Shown here: one piece after another, positions 1 through 57,859 of the stretch
How positions within the stretch are numbered: position 1 is the first letter of the stretch
Layout: every line of letters starts with the position of its first letter
NCBI GenBank assembly: GCA_023101885.1
Contig: JALPQD010000828.1
Span: 186,001-250,000 of the forward strand
DNA length: 64,000 nt
Direction: 5' to 3'
Source of the DNA: Typhlomys cinereus
Lineage: Eukaryota; Chordata; Mammalia; Rodentia; Platacanthomyidae
Translations under genes and position numbers: made by a program
Notes under the pieces: model-generated
The model's database searches: none
Told to the model about the DNA's origin: nothing
The model's input: only the letters and a program-made list of their open reading frames with translations

Positions 1-13
1 ATTTGAGAAGGGG

Positions 14-16
<3 letters not shown>

Positions 17-51
<35 letters not shown>
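17..51. repeat. (AG)n microsatellite
   Basis: About 17 AG dinucleotides in a row, inside the upstream CCDC174 intron. Confidence 0.95.
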
Positions 52-53
<2 letters not shown>

Positions 54-228
54 AAGCCTGCATGTTTGCCATGTTGCACAGGTGAGGTCAGAGCTTCTGC
101 TTTGATTGCTGAGCTGTTTTGCCATTATGAGGGGTGGGTGCTTGACATTAGATATTAGTTTCATATGAATTTTTTTTTTAAAAGAGAATAGTCATGTAGC
201 AGTACCTTAAAAAAAAATTAACTGTGGT

Positions 229-395
229 CTGGAGAGATGGCTTAAGTGATTAAAGGTGCTTGCTGCTACATTTGTTGATGTGAGTTGATCCCTGCGGCCC
301 ATATGGAAGAAGGAGAAAACTGACTCTTGCAAGTTGTCCTTTGACCTTCATGTTCATTTGTACACACAAACACACAATAAATAAAGGGAAAAGAA
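229..395 (+). mobile_element. B2/B4-like tRNA-headed SINE, diverged
   Basis: The head resembles a tRNA with GGAGAGATGGCTTAAG, followed by a degraded B box, then the typical B2-family end with an ACACAAACACACAATAAATAAA tail. It lies in the CCDC174 intron. Confidence 0.7.
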
Positions 396-1628
396 AATTA
401 TAGGTGTTTGGATATAGAAAGTTTGGCCGTTCACTTATAGAAGTTATAAAAACAAATTAATACAAAAATATGTATGAAACCAGAATTGTACTTACTTGAG
501 GAAGTTCCATGTGATGTTTTGGTACATATATGCATTAAGTAATCAGTAAGCATCTGTCTCAAACATTTAACATTTTGGTGGTAAAAACATTCAAAATTAT
601 TTTTTCTAGTCCTTCTTTTTTTAAAGTGTAAAAGAATATTCTGACTCACATTCAAGGTAAAAGTCTTTCATGGTGGGCAAGTCGAGGCAGCAGGAACTTG
701 GGGCTTATTTATAATTAGAAAGCAGAGAGCTTGAAACCTTATCTAGCTTGTTAGATTTCAGCTTTAAAGCTTATAGCCTAGATGATTTTGTTATTTTTGT
801 GATATCACTTTAAGCAAAATATATTCACAAAGTTGGATAATAAGATATAGAAGTTAGATCAATACAGAAAGATGACTAACTGCTGTAGAAATCAGTAATT
901 TCAACCACTGAGCACATTTTCTCCAGGAAACATTGTTTGGTGCTACGGTCAGATGAGCTTTTTGTGAGGTAAGGAGTAGAGGCAGAGCTGCCAGAACAAA
1001 GACCCTTCATGAATACTGCAGCTAACAAGTTTACCTGTCTGTTTCAACACTAGAGGCAGGTGTGTGTTCAGGACACCCAGTCCAAGACTTCTCCCTTCCT
1101 GGCATCACTACTGCTCTCCAGGGTGCTCACCTTTCCTCTGCTTGGTCAAAACTCACTTGCCAGCATCTGTTCCTGATGCAGTGCAGGGCAGAGGGAAGGG
1201 AGGGGAGGGTTTGTCTTTCAGGATGTGCTGAGAAGTTACAGTCTCCGTGTTTAACCCCACTAGCTAGAGCTTAGGCTCACAGGCCATAGTAGCAGCAGGG
1301 GAACCTGGGAAATGGCTCAATCTGTGAAGTGAGAGTAAAACTTTGGTATTCTACTATCAATAAGAGAAAAGGCACATAAGCGTTTAAGACCTGTCACAGA
1401 CACTCTCCAACCTTAAAGCAAAGCCTCACATGTGTTTAATTTGGTATAAATGCTACCTCCATTACATGTTAAGTTCCGTATATGTCTTTTTTGTTCTGTC
1501 TCCTGAGCATCTATTACCCCTAGAAGATGTGAATTGATATCACATTGTGGTCTTTTAAAAATCCATTTTCTTTAAGATCTTAAGAATATGGCCAAGGTTG
1601 ACTCTGGTGATAACTTTTACTTTGTTGA

Positions 1629-3298
<1,670 letters not shown>

Positions 3299-3590
3299 CC
3301 TTGAAAAGCGTCTGACTTTGAGTTTCTGCCATCAGTTGTGCTTCTCCCCCTGCAGTGGAGTGAGTTGTACCTTTGTCTTCCTTTCCTTTCCCTAGAACGC
3401 ACGGGTTTGAGACTGAATTAGTCGGCAGGGAAGAGAATGAATGGTGTGATGTCAGCTACTTGACTGTTTCTTATGTTTAGTGTAGATGAAATTTGTGTAC
3501 CCCACTCCTGCAGGCCAGTTATAACTCATTGGGATTTGAAGTTTTGTGAACTGAATGATTAGAATAAATTGAAGTTGTGATTTGAAGGCG
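3299..3590 (+). terminator. CCDC174: CCDC174 3' UTR with poly(A) signal
   Basis: An AATAAA hexamer is at 3563-3568, about 265 bases past the stop codon, followed by a GT-rich stretch typical of a downstream element. The exact cleavage site near 3585 is inferred. A longer alternative 3' UTR cannot be excluded. Confidence 0.6.
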
Positions 3591-3599
3591 CTTACAACC

Positions 3600-4640
3600 T
3601 ACTTCACAACCTCTCCTCTGACTTAGCTTTAAGGGTTCTATTCCATTTCTTTTGGAGTTAGTAGCATGCAAGTGTCTTTACTTCACACTTCAGCCACTGG
3701 GTTACCTGATAAGCAAGATCACAGGCAAATGAGGCACCTTATGGGAGGCAAAGTAAAAGAGCTGATGTAATACTAAGTAGTTTCCTTTGAGGTAAGAGCA
3801 TCAGGTAGGAGGAGCACCTTCACAGCCTAGAAAGGCAGAAGTTGAGTCTTTCCTTTTGATGTAATGTAGTCTTGTTATCCACAGCCACCTATACTCAGCA
3901 GTTACTTGATGAGTGTGTTTTTCTAGAGATTTGGATGTTCTGGAGGCTGCTGGGTCTAGTCAGAGAGAGCACTCCTTAGTTGTGTTGATGAGAGCTTTTT
4001 AGCTGTCTTACTTAAGTGCCTCCAAGTGAACACGTCTACTCTGCTCAGTACACAGTGGAGACTACTGTCTGGGCTGAGTGGATGATATTTTTGCCCTCAT
4101 GGAGTTGAGCAGGTAGATTTCTGTGTTCTTTCTGAACAGAAGCGTGGGTGTGAGCAGGACTCCAAAGGACATCACTGGCAGGAACCTCCGTCTTCTGTCT
4201 TTCAGAGGATCCACAGGCAGCTATAGACGGGCAGCTAAGAGTTGGCCATCAGGAGCAATGGGTCCTGTAAGAACTCGGCACTTTCCTGAAGGAGCGGAAA
4301 AGGAGAGCGACGGTTCTTTGATGCTCCTGTAGCCTGCTGAAAACCCAGTGGAGTAGTGGAGAGGGTCAATGACAGCCCAAAGTCACATGTTATCTAGTGT
4401 TAGAGCCTGACCTAAATGTCTAACCCCAACCTCATGCTTCTCTTAGCATACTCTATTCCCACTCTTGTTGCCCCAGTATCAATGAATTTTAGACAGAATA
4501 TTAATATTAGAAACCCACGTCTGAACCCATAGAAAAGGAAAGGTTGTCAGACCTAATTGTCACCCATTCAACCTAATTATAAGTAGGTAAATACCTTTCA
4601 ATAAATATAAATATATATATTGAAATTTACTAATTCAGCT
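3600..4640. other. Intergenic stretch, nothing recognised
   Basis: I see no exon with phase-compatible splice sites, no SINE head and no tandem repeat here beyond a short AT-rich tract at about 4600-4625. It may hold extended CCDC174 3' UTR. Confidence 0.4.
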
Positions 4641-4654
4641 AGTTTTTGTTTTTT

Positions 4655-5066
4655 TTCAGAAATTGACATCCTAAAATTCATTCGGAAATTCAAGGGACCC
4701 AGAATAGCCACATACAAAATAGTTGGAGGACTCAAACTTCTGATCTCAAGACTTACTGCAGCAATTAGCTGCAGCCTAGTTGTCAAGACTATCTGCAGCA
4801 ATCCACATGGTGCGGTACTGGATGCGAGCGAGCGGCCAGAACAGTGGGTAGAGACACGCATCTGTGTGCACCTGCCTCTTAGCAGTGGCACCCAAACACC
4901 AGTAGGAGAAGGAACAAGCTTTTCAACAAAAAGGGCCAGGACAGCTTGCTGCCCAGTGCACAGCAAGGAATTTGGAATTCATGCCATGTACACAAGTCAA
5001 CTCAAGATGGGTCAGAGACCTGAAAGGTCTAAAGCCACAAAACCAACAGAGGAGAAAGACAAATAG
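4655..5066 (+). mobile_element. L1 ORF2 C-terminal-half relic
   Basis: The segment around 4675-4720 (AAATTCAAGGGACCCAGAAT, then GTTGGAGGACTCA) and the later GTCAACTCAAGATGGGTCAGAGACCTGAAAG run are colinear with L1 ORF2 reverse-transcriptase sequence as remembered. It has been worn down by substitutions and small indels; no catalytic motif remains in this part. Confidence 0.75.
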
Positions 5067-5534
5067 GAATTGAGATACTAAAATGAAATCACTAGACATG
5101 GCACAATCAGAAAAACTAGAAAAAGAAAGAGGAGATCAATAAATACAGAAAGTTAGAAAAGTATGTTTATAAAGCACAGCACCAGACTTGATATGTCGGG
5201 ATAGGAAGAAAAGAAAGCCAGTCAGCAGTAAGCCCTGGGGAGGAGCCAGTGGCCTGGGACAATCCAGCCAATAATTGTAAGTTGCATTTTTTTCTGGGAT
5301 TTCAGTGATGGTATAAGATAAAGGCCACTGGTTGCCACTTTATTTAACTTTTTTGTGAGTCCATCTGTATGCTTGAAACTCAGACCAAGGATGAACACAC
5401 CTGTGTTGTGCCAGTGTGTCCAGCAGGTGGCAACAGAGTTCTCAGATTGCAGATCTGCTGTAAAGCAGTACTCACTAATGTGTCCCCCCCTACCTCCTTC
5501 CCTATTCAGATCACCCCCCACCCCAGGTGTCATG

Positions 5535-5640
5535 TATACCAGGTGGTCTCAAACTTGATATGTAGCCAAAGATGGTCTTGAACTTCTGATCTGTGCCCAT
5601 GCCTCCACCTCCTAGATACTGGAATTATAGGCCTGCACCA
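5535..5640 (-). mobile_element. B1 SINE, antisense, founder of the adjacent minisatellite
   Basis: The text GGTGGTCTCAAACTTGATAT, then GATGGTCTTGAACTTCTGAT, CCTCCACCTCC and GGAATTATAGGCCTGCACCA follows the antisense B1 consensus in order. The last part is the unit that is then repeated in tandem. Confidence 0.8.
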
Positions 5641-6181
5641 CCACTGCAGTCCTGGGATTATAGACCTGCACCACCACTGCAGTGCTGGGATTATAGATCT
5701 GTGACCCCACTGCAGTGCTGGGATTATAGACCTGCACCACCACTGCAGTGCTGGGATTATAGATCTGCAACCCCACTGCAGTGCTGGGATTATAGACCTG
5801 CACCACCACTGCAGTGCTGGGATTATAGACCTGCACCACCACTGCAGTGCTGGGATTATGGACCTGCACCACTGCAGTGCTGGGATTATAGACCTGCACC
5901 ACCACTGCAGTGCTGGGATTATAGACCTGCACCACCACTGCAGTGCTGGGATTATGGACCTGCACCACCACTGCAGTGCTGGGATTATGGACCTGCACCA
6001 CCACTGCAGTGCTGGGATTATGGACCTGCACCACCACTGCAGTGCTGGGATTATGGACCTGCACCACCACTGCAGTGCTGGGATTATGGACCTGCACCAC
6101 CACTGCAGTGCTGGGATTATAGACCTGCACCACCACTGCAGTGCTGGGATTATAGACCTGCACCACCACTGCAGTGCTGGG
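5613..6181. repeat. 33-base minisatellite, 17 units, derived from B1
   Basis: The unit reads about TGCTGGGATTATAGACCTGC plus ACCACCACTGCAG (33 bases). I count 17 units; one is 30 bases long (lost ACC, near 5866). Units differ at few sites: TATAGACC, TATGGACC and TATAGATC versions. Units 3 and 5 share a diverged form; five TATGG units stand together at about 5950-6120. Long open frames run through it on both strands only because the period is a multiple of three. Confidence 0.95.
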
Positions 6182-6183
6182 GG

Positions 6184-6245
6184 TGGGAAGCCAGGGCTTT
6201 ATTCATGCCCGGCAAGGCAGTTTACCAGCTGAGCCACATCCCTGG
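6184..6245 (-). mobile_element. ID-like SINE head fragment
   Basis: AGGGCTTTATTCATGCCCGG and CAGCTGAGCCACATCCCTGG are the reverse of an ID-type tRNA head. It lies directly after the minisatellite. Confidence 0.5.
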
Positions 6246-6484
6246 CTCATTTCACGTTTCTAAGACACATTTTAAAAGTGAAGTTACCTTTGCATTATTC
6301 AACCCAGTATATCCACAACATCTCAGCATACAGTCAACATACAGAAACTGTCAGCGATTCACAAATCTCTAGACTCTGTCACAATATAACTCAGTTTGGA
6401 CAACAGTTTCCATCAGAAATACTCTAGCTGGATAAAGTAGTTGAAAAAAAGTAAGTTAAGCATCCAAATTGAATTATCAGTTTT

Positions 6485-7040
6485 TTAAAAAAATATTTAT
6501 TTAATGTGTGTGTATTAGAAGATACCATGTGTCCCTGTGGAGGATCAAGGGTGACTTCAGGAATCATCCTGGATTGCTTCTACCTCCTTGCTTTGCTCTG
6601 GGATTTTCCTAGACTCTGTCCATGAGGGCCCAAAGTGCAGGCCTCTACTGTTTCCGCCAGGAGATTTTTTTTTTTTTAATTTTTTTTTATTCAATTGTGA
6701 GTATGTGCATGTGTGTGTGTGTATGAGTGGGTGTGTAGAACCACGGACGGATTCAGGAACCACCATGGACCGCCTCCACCTCCTACTTGTTTACTCTGCC
6801 CCGGGATTCACAGGCTCCACTCTACCAGGACCAGAAACACAGGCTGCCCCCGCTTCCGCCTGGCGTCTATACTTGGGATCTAGGATCCAAATTCAGGACC
6901 TTCTGCCTGCAAGGCAGAGGCTTAACCCCTGAGCCACCTTTTCAGCCCCCAGCCCCCTACCCGGAGATTTTACATGGGATCTAAACTCAGGATCTTCTGC
7001 TTGCAAGGCAGAGTCAACTTCTAAGCCACCTCTCCAGCCC
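6485..7040 (-). mobile_element. Older SINE (family B) split by a younger SINE
   Basis: The body portion is 6485-6664 (CCCTGTGGAGGATCAAGGGT, ATCCTGGATTGCTTCTACCT) and the tRNA-like head portion is 6963-7040 (GCTTGCAAGGCAGAGTCAAC, CACCTCTCCAGCCC). They are interrupted by the element at 6665-6950. Confidence 0.8.
6665..6950 (-). mobile_element. Young composite tRNA-SINE (family A), copy 1
   Basis: Antisense copy: T-rich tail, (GT)n, ACCACGGACGGATTCAGGAA, CTACCAGGACCAGAAACACA and a head ending in TTAACCCCTGAGCCACC. GGAGATTTT occurs on both sides (about 6660 and 6964) as target-site duplication. Confidence 0.88.
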
Positions 7041-7079
7041 AAGTATCAAGTTTTACATTTAAAATTTTGTTTGCTTTTT

Positions 7080-7160
7080 TATAGTGCTAGGGACCAAATC
7101 CAGGGTCTTATTTTGCTTGTCAAATACCAATGTTTACCTGTAGCCCCAGCCCCACATTTT
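7080..7160 (-). mobile_element. ID-type SINE, antisense
   Basis: GTGCTAGGGACCAAATCCAG and TGTAGCCCCAGCCCC flank a diverged middle, as in a reversed ID element. Confidence 0.55.
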
Positions 7161-7164
7161 AAAC

Positions 7165-8530
7165 ATAAGCTAATGAAAATACAATTTAGTTCCTTCTCTG
7201 TAGCGACCTTATTAGAGCTTAGCAGGCACAGACATCTGGGGCTACTCTACCAGGCAGGGCTGCTCTGAATACCCCTTTGCAGGTCTTAGGGTCCCTGTGT
7301 ATCCTCCATTAATGAACAAGGGCTTGGCAGGTCAGTGTCTTGGGAACAAGACGTGACAGAACCTTAAGAAGAATGTGACTGTTTCTTATCTGGGCCTCTG
7401 GAAAGCCATACAGTCACTCAGAAGGAACCACTAAGCTGCTTGTTTTCACTGCAATCCCTGCTCAGGTCTTTGCATGAAGTAGTTCATTTTATTTGAATCG
7501 GCTAGTAAATCATTTTGCTTACTCGTAGCCTTCCCAAAGGAAAACATTTAAATTCATGTACATGAGATTCCTACTGTGTTTGTACATTTGTCAAAGACTT
7601 GGGTTGCCTCTGGTGTTCAGCTGCCCTGGTTGTGACATACAGATGAGGCAGTGGAACTTAGAATCTGGAGCAGTGTGGGTACTGGTCTTACAGTTAGCAC
7701 GACAGGGTGGCCACGCTGCAGTCTGTGGCTCGTTTCCTTTTAAGCCAGTAAATCAACTATCAGATATATGTCAAACCAGTCATCTGAAACACTGCATGGC
7801 TAAGGTGAGTGATGATGATTGAAAATAATCCGCTGACTATAAAAGCAGGGAGGTGAAATTCCTGCAGACATGCCCGTATTCTGGTTGGTGGTGGGGAGGC
7901 CAGTTGCTGTAGAGTCAAGGGTATCATACTGTCTTCACCTTTGAAGAGAGTACATGGGTGTGTGCGGATGGTGCTGTCATCTAGGAAAATTGGGAGTCCA
8001 AATAGTCCTGTAAAGCATGGTGTTTTCATGAGAACCCGGCACCCTGGTCTGGCGTCCATGTTCTGTGCTTTCTTAAATCCATATTTCCTATGAGTTCATG
8101 CATGGTAAATATGAGGTGGTTTCGTGATGGGAGTAGGCATGATGTCATTTCCTTCCCACCCTCAATTTAAATATGCATCTCCACTATATTTCTAACTGCC
8201 ACATTCTCCTACCTCTGAACACTCACATGCTTGGTTGCAGAGTGGTCTGGTTGCCAGTTTTTTTCCCAGGATATATTAAGTCCCCCCTTTTGTTTATGTC
8301 AGCAGGAAGCTTCCCAGAACTTGAACATGGGTGTCCTTCCTCCTTATCCACACACCCCCATCCTCCATGGATGTCCCAGGCCGTGAGTGCTTTGAGAGCT
8401 CTACTGCCGCTTTTGCAGGTCTCGGGTTCTTGTCTTCTTGCCAAACAATCTTAAGGCTCTTTGTGTTTCTCTGCTATGCTAAGTTCTGATCTCTAGATTT
8501 TGAGGGATGTGGGCTATATCTAGGTACCAT
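7165..8530. other. Intergenic stretch, nothing recognised
   Basis: No SINE head, tandem repeat or exon could be supported. Open frames here are short and lack splice-site support. Confidence 0.4.
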
Positions 8531-8534
8531 TTGG

Positions 8535-8765
8535 TGATTTTCATTTAATTTTTATCTAGTTTGAGAGAGAAGGAGAGGAAGGGGAGAGAGAGAGAGGGGG
8601 GGGGAGGGAGGGAGGGAGGGAGGATGCATGCCATAGCACAAGGGTAGAGGTCAGAGAACAACACTCTGATGTAAGTTTTCTCCATCATGTGTGCTTGTGG
8701 TTCAAACTTGGGTCACCAGGTCTGCACACAGGCACTTTACCTGCTGAGTTATCTCATCAGTCCCT
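8535..8765 (-). mobile_element. B3/B2-like SINE with (GA)n(GGGA)n tail
   Basis: A purine tail (8560-8623) is followed by GCCATAGCACAAGGGTAGAG, GGTTCAAACTTGGGTCACCA and CTGCTGAGTTATCTCATCAG, the reverse of a B3-type tRNA head. Confidence 0.7.
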
Positions 8766-9559
8766 CGTTTAACATTATTAAACTAAGCTGCTCAGTTATT
8801 TGTAGTTGCTACCCAGAAGTTCATCAAAGTAACACAAAGTCACCACTCAGCACTTCCTGTGACTATCCCCATTACCTTGTGCTTAAGAAGGAAGCAGCCA
8901 GTGCACCTTTCGGATTGATTTAATAAGCTGGTCTTCATACCGCTGCTTTTCCTCTGCCTCTAACACCATCTCGAGCAAGATTGTGGGTCAAAGGACAGTC
9001 ACTTTTTGTTTTCTGATGGCTCCTGTCAGGGTCCTTTGACACTGCAGTAAATCTTCCCAGGAGAGGAGACCAGGGGTTGCAGTGTAGGGTAGCCAGCACC
9101 AGGGGTTCATGGTGACTTGGCACTGCTTGAGTCAAAGATGCCCGTGCCCCAGTGCTTAGCATGCATGCTGTCTGTGATCCAGTTCTCCATTGGCCTCTGC
9201 CCGTGCTCCCTTGAGCACCTGTCCAGATGCTGCTTTATGTACCGAGCAGCCCAGAACACAGCATTCATCTGCCTTCCTGTCCCGAGTGGCCCGACCTGTG
9301 CCCAGTGCAGTCATGCAGCACCACGGTCATTCCACCCTTACCAGACGCTGCTACTGGCTAGAGAACACAGCCAAGAAAGTCAGGGTCACATGACCAAGCA
9401 AGCCCGTTTTCAAGTATTCAGCAGCGTATATTCTCACCCCCAAATGTGTTCTAGAAACAGTGTCAGTAAAGAATGTGTGTCCTCCCTGCTTCTATTTATC
9501 TTTAAAAACGTTGAACACAGATGTGTGTGGAATATGAACGTGCATGTGAACGTATAGAG

Positions 9560-9815
9560 GCTGCGGGAGGACATCAGGTATCCTGCTCTGCCGTGCTCTG
9601 CCTTTTTCCCTTGAAGCAGGATTTCACTAAACCTGGAATGAGACTGGCAGCTAGCAAGCCCCCCGGTCTTCTGGTTTTCACACCTGTCTGTCCCAGTGTT
9701 GGAATTGCAGGCATGTGCGACCATGCCTGGCCTTTTACGTGGTCCTGGAGATTTGAACTCTGGTCCTCGTGCAGGTGCAGCAAACATTTTTATTGATCCA
9801 TCTCCCCTGTTTTCC
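9560..9815 (-). mobile_element. B4-like SINE, antisense
   Basis: It contains CCAGTGTTGGAATTGCAGGC followed by ATGCCTGGCC and a tRNA-like end (TTGAACTCTGGTCCTCGTGC, ATCCATCTCCCCTG), the fused B1-ID arrangement of B4. Confidence 0.65.
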
Positions 9816-11385
9816 TCTCTGTGTCTAAAGCTCCACTCACATTTGCTCTTCATTGGGTTCACTGTGCTGTTATGTGGTAAGCGTGCCCACACTAGCATTG
9901 CCACAAACAGACTGGAAGAGATCGCTAATGGATTTCTTATGGAGATGAAGAAATGTAAAATTAGTGATATTGGTTGTACATCTCTCTCAACAAGCTAAAT
10001 ATACTGTATTTATTTAAAGTATATATTTAAAGGGGTGGATTGCATCTTCATAAACCTGTTTTAAGAATCAACTTTTATCTATTTGTATGTCATACTTCAA
10101 AATTAACCTCAAAAAGGAACTAGTTAGGAGGGTAAGGAGACGTTTCCCAGTTAGCATTGCAAAGTTTTCAAGGGACATTTTAGTCTCCTCTTCATTTGAA
10201 TCCTGATGGAGGAAAAGAAAGAATCGTCTGCCCTGTGTGGTTGAGGTCAGATCCCTCTCTGGCCCACGGCCCACAGGACCCAGGTTCTGAGTGGCTTTCT
10301 TGTTCAGTAGACTTACATTTCCAAAACAGATCTTTTTTCTTTTTTTTTTTCTGGGTCTGCAAAGTCAAGGAATGGAGATGTCAGGGGTCAGCAAATAGAC
10401 ACAGGAAGCCACTTTGTCTGCAGGCCCACAGAACGTTAGGCGCTTCGCCCTAAGGAACTCTTGTTCTTTGGAGATTTGTTCCTGATAATTGGCTGGAAAT
10501 AGCTTGAAGGCCTCAAACAAGTTTAGTGTTTTCAAAGGTCTCCTTGATTTGAGTCAGGGGACAGGCAATTCCCCCAACCTAGAGCTTGGGTTCCTCATCG
10601 TAAGACAGGGAAGAGGACAGTCTTCCACAGGCTGTGCTCATGACATAAGCCTGGTGTGCAGACACTGAGGTGTGTGCCAGCGAGCTGTTCTGGCGGGCTT
10701 CAAGTGGTCCTGAGGACAGGGCTTGGAAAAGGAAGAGGACTGTATGAGAGGAGTGATTGTCAGCAAGGAAGGCCAAGCTAGAGACAGCCAGGAAGCTGAA
10801 TCATGGCTACGGATGCCAGCCAGCAGCTGCCCTCTGCCCTCATGGCTTGCATTGTGACAGATGTGCTGAATGGGCCGCTGGAGGACATGATAGACAGCTA
10901 ATAATGCATGGAGATGCTGGAGAGCCCATTTAAGGAGAAACAGACCTGCTTTGAGCATCCCTTGGGTATATATTCCTACCTGGTGTGAATTCAAGTCCCT
11001 CCCATGGAGGCTTATGTCCACATGAAAGCCCTTGAAAGCCCTGAACAATCAAAAGAAATCTTTATCCTGTATAACATGAGATCTAGAGGTGGGTTTATGT
11101 TTTTATAACTGTGTTTTATAAAAGTCTGCTAAACCCAAGACTCCAATACCTGCTTGTGCACTGAGAGCCCTGAAAAATTTTATCAAACAGGAAAATACTT
11201 CCCAGGGTCCATGGATTTCGAGGTGAGCATTTTCCGCTGTATCATTGTGATTGATATCTTACATTCAGTAATATCTTACTGCCATTTCCCTTTCTACTAA
11301 CATGGCATATTTTCTAGTCAGTGAAGTATGGTTAGTGGTGTGAATCTTTGAGCTGTGGCAATATGTCATCCTCATTCTTTTTTAT

Positions 11386-11625
11386 TTTCTTATTTTTAAC
11401 ACCCACCCCTCAGAGGGCATTGTGTGTGTCTGTGGAGGTCCAAGGGGGCTTTGAGAATCATCTTGGATTGTTTGTTTTTATCTCTTTTTTGCTTTGTTCT
11501 GTGATTTCCCAGGCTCTGCCTTCCAGAGTTGGAAGTACAAGCTGCTACCAATTCTACCTGGCATTTTTTATATGGGATCCAGTATCCGAACTTAGGTCCT
11601 TCTGTTTTGGGGCAGAGTCTTAACT
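11386..11625 (-). mobile_element. Older SINE (family B), antisense
   Basis: GTCTGTGGAGGTCCAAGGGG, ATCATCTTGGATTGTTTG and TTCCAGAGTTGGAAGTACAA give the body. The head is recognisable at GGTCCTTCTGTTTTGGGGCA. It lies 0.5 kb upstream of C3orf20 exon 1. Confidence 0.7.
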
Positions 11626-12109
11626 GGACTCTAGAAAGAGCCAATGGAGCATTCTTTTGTTTTTGCAGACTATTCTCAGTAGATCACAAACAGATCTTCT
11701 ACCTCAGATCACTAACTATAAAAGGTATGGTGAGAATTTTTTCCCCTCCATGCTCCCTTAGTTCCCAAGTTCCCCAAGCTCCTGCCCTAGGTGCCCAGTT
11801 TGTATGACTGTCCCTATAGCTTTCTGGGTTCATCCCTATCAGCAGGTCCTTCCCAGCATGGCTCATTAGCATCAGTATCCCTGGGAAGGTAAGGGAGGGG
11901 AACAGTGCTTTGCTTTAGTGTTGGAGGGTAACCAGCAGCTTCTTTATCCTTCTGGAACAGGAACAACTGACTCGATGACCTGTGAGGGCCGTCTACATCC
12001 ATCCATACCCAAGGCTTCTCTGTAGGTACGAGCTTCTGACCCAGTCACCTCCCACAGTGCCAGTCTTTACAACTGAAGGTTCCTCTCTTCTGAGATGGAC
12101 AGTGTCACC

Positions 12110-57757
<45,648 letters not shown>

Positions 57758-57850
57758 CGCTGACTACACACAGCCGCCATGCCCTTCCCACGCTCAGCCC
57801 CACCTCCCAGTCTCCCGCCTCCTTCAATAAACACGCGTGCCTCCAGCATC
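57758..57850 (+). terminator. C3orf20: C3orf20 short 3' UTR with poly(A) signal
   Basis: AATAAA at 57826-57831 lies 69 bases past the stop codon. The sequence after it turns T/G-containing, as expected near a cleavage site. The end coordinate is approximate. Confidence 0.7.
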
Positions 57851-57859
57851 TGGGTGAAG

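Noticed and set aside
5613..6181. CRISPR-like regular repeats
   Set aside because: Units are directly adjacent without unique spacers, and the DNA is mammalian. It is a minisatellite.
5593..6372. Open frame of 259 codons with 11-residue repeats (WDYRPAPPLQC type), and the matching 185-codon frame on the other strand
   Set aside because: The 33-base period is a multiple of three, so several frames stay open by chance. There is no start context, splice site or homology; the unit comes from a B1 SINE.
9117..9557. 146-codon open frame at 9.1-9.6 kb
   Set aside because: It runs into a SINE, shows no domain and has no splice-site support.
10638..11048. 136-codon minus-strand open frame near 10.8 kb
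   Set aside because: No recognisable domain, no splice or poly(A) support, and composition like ordinary intergenic DNA.
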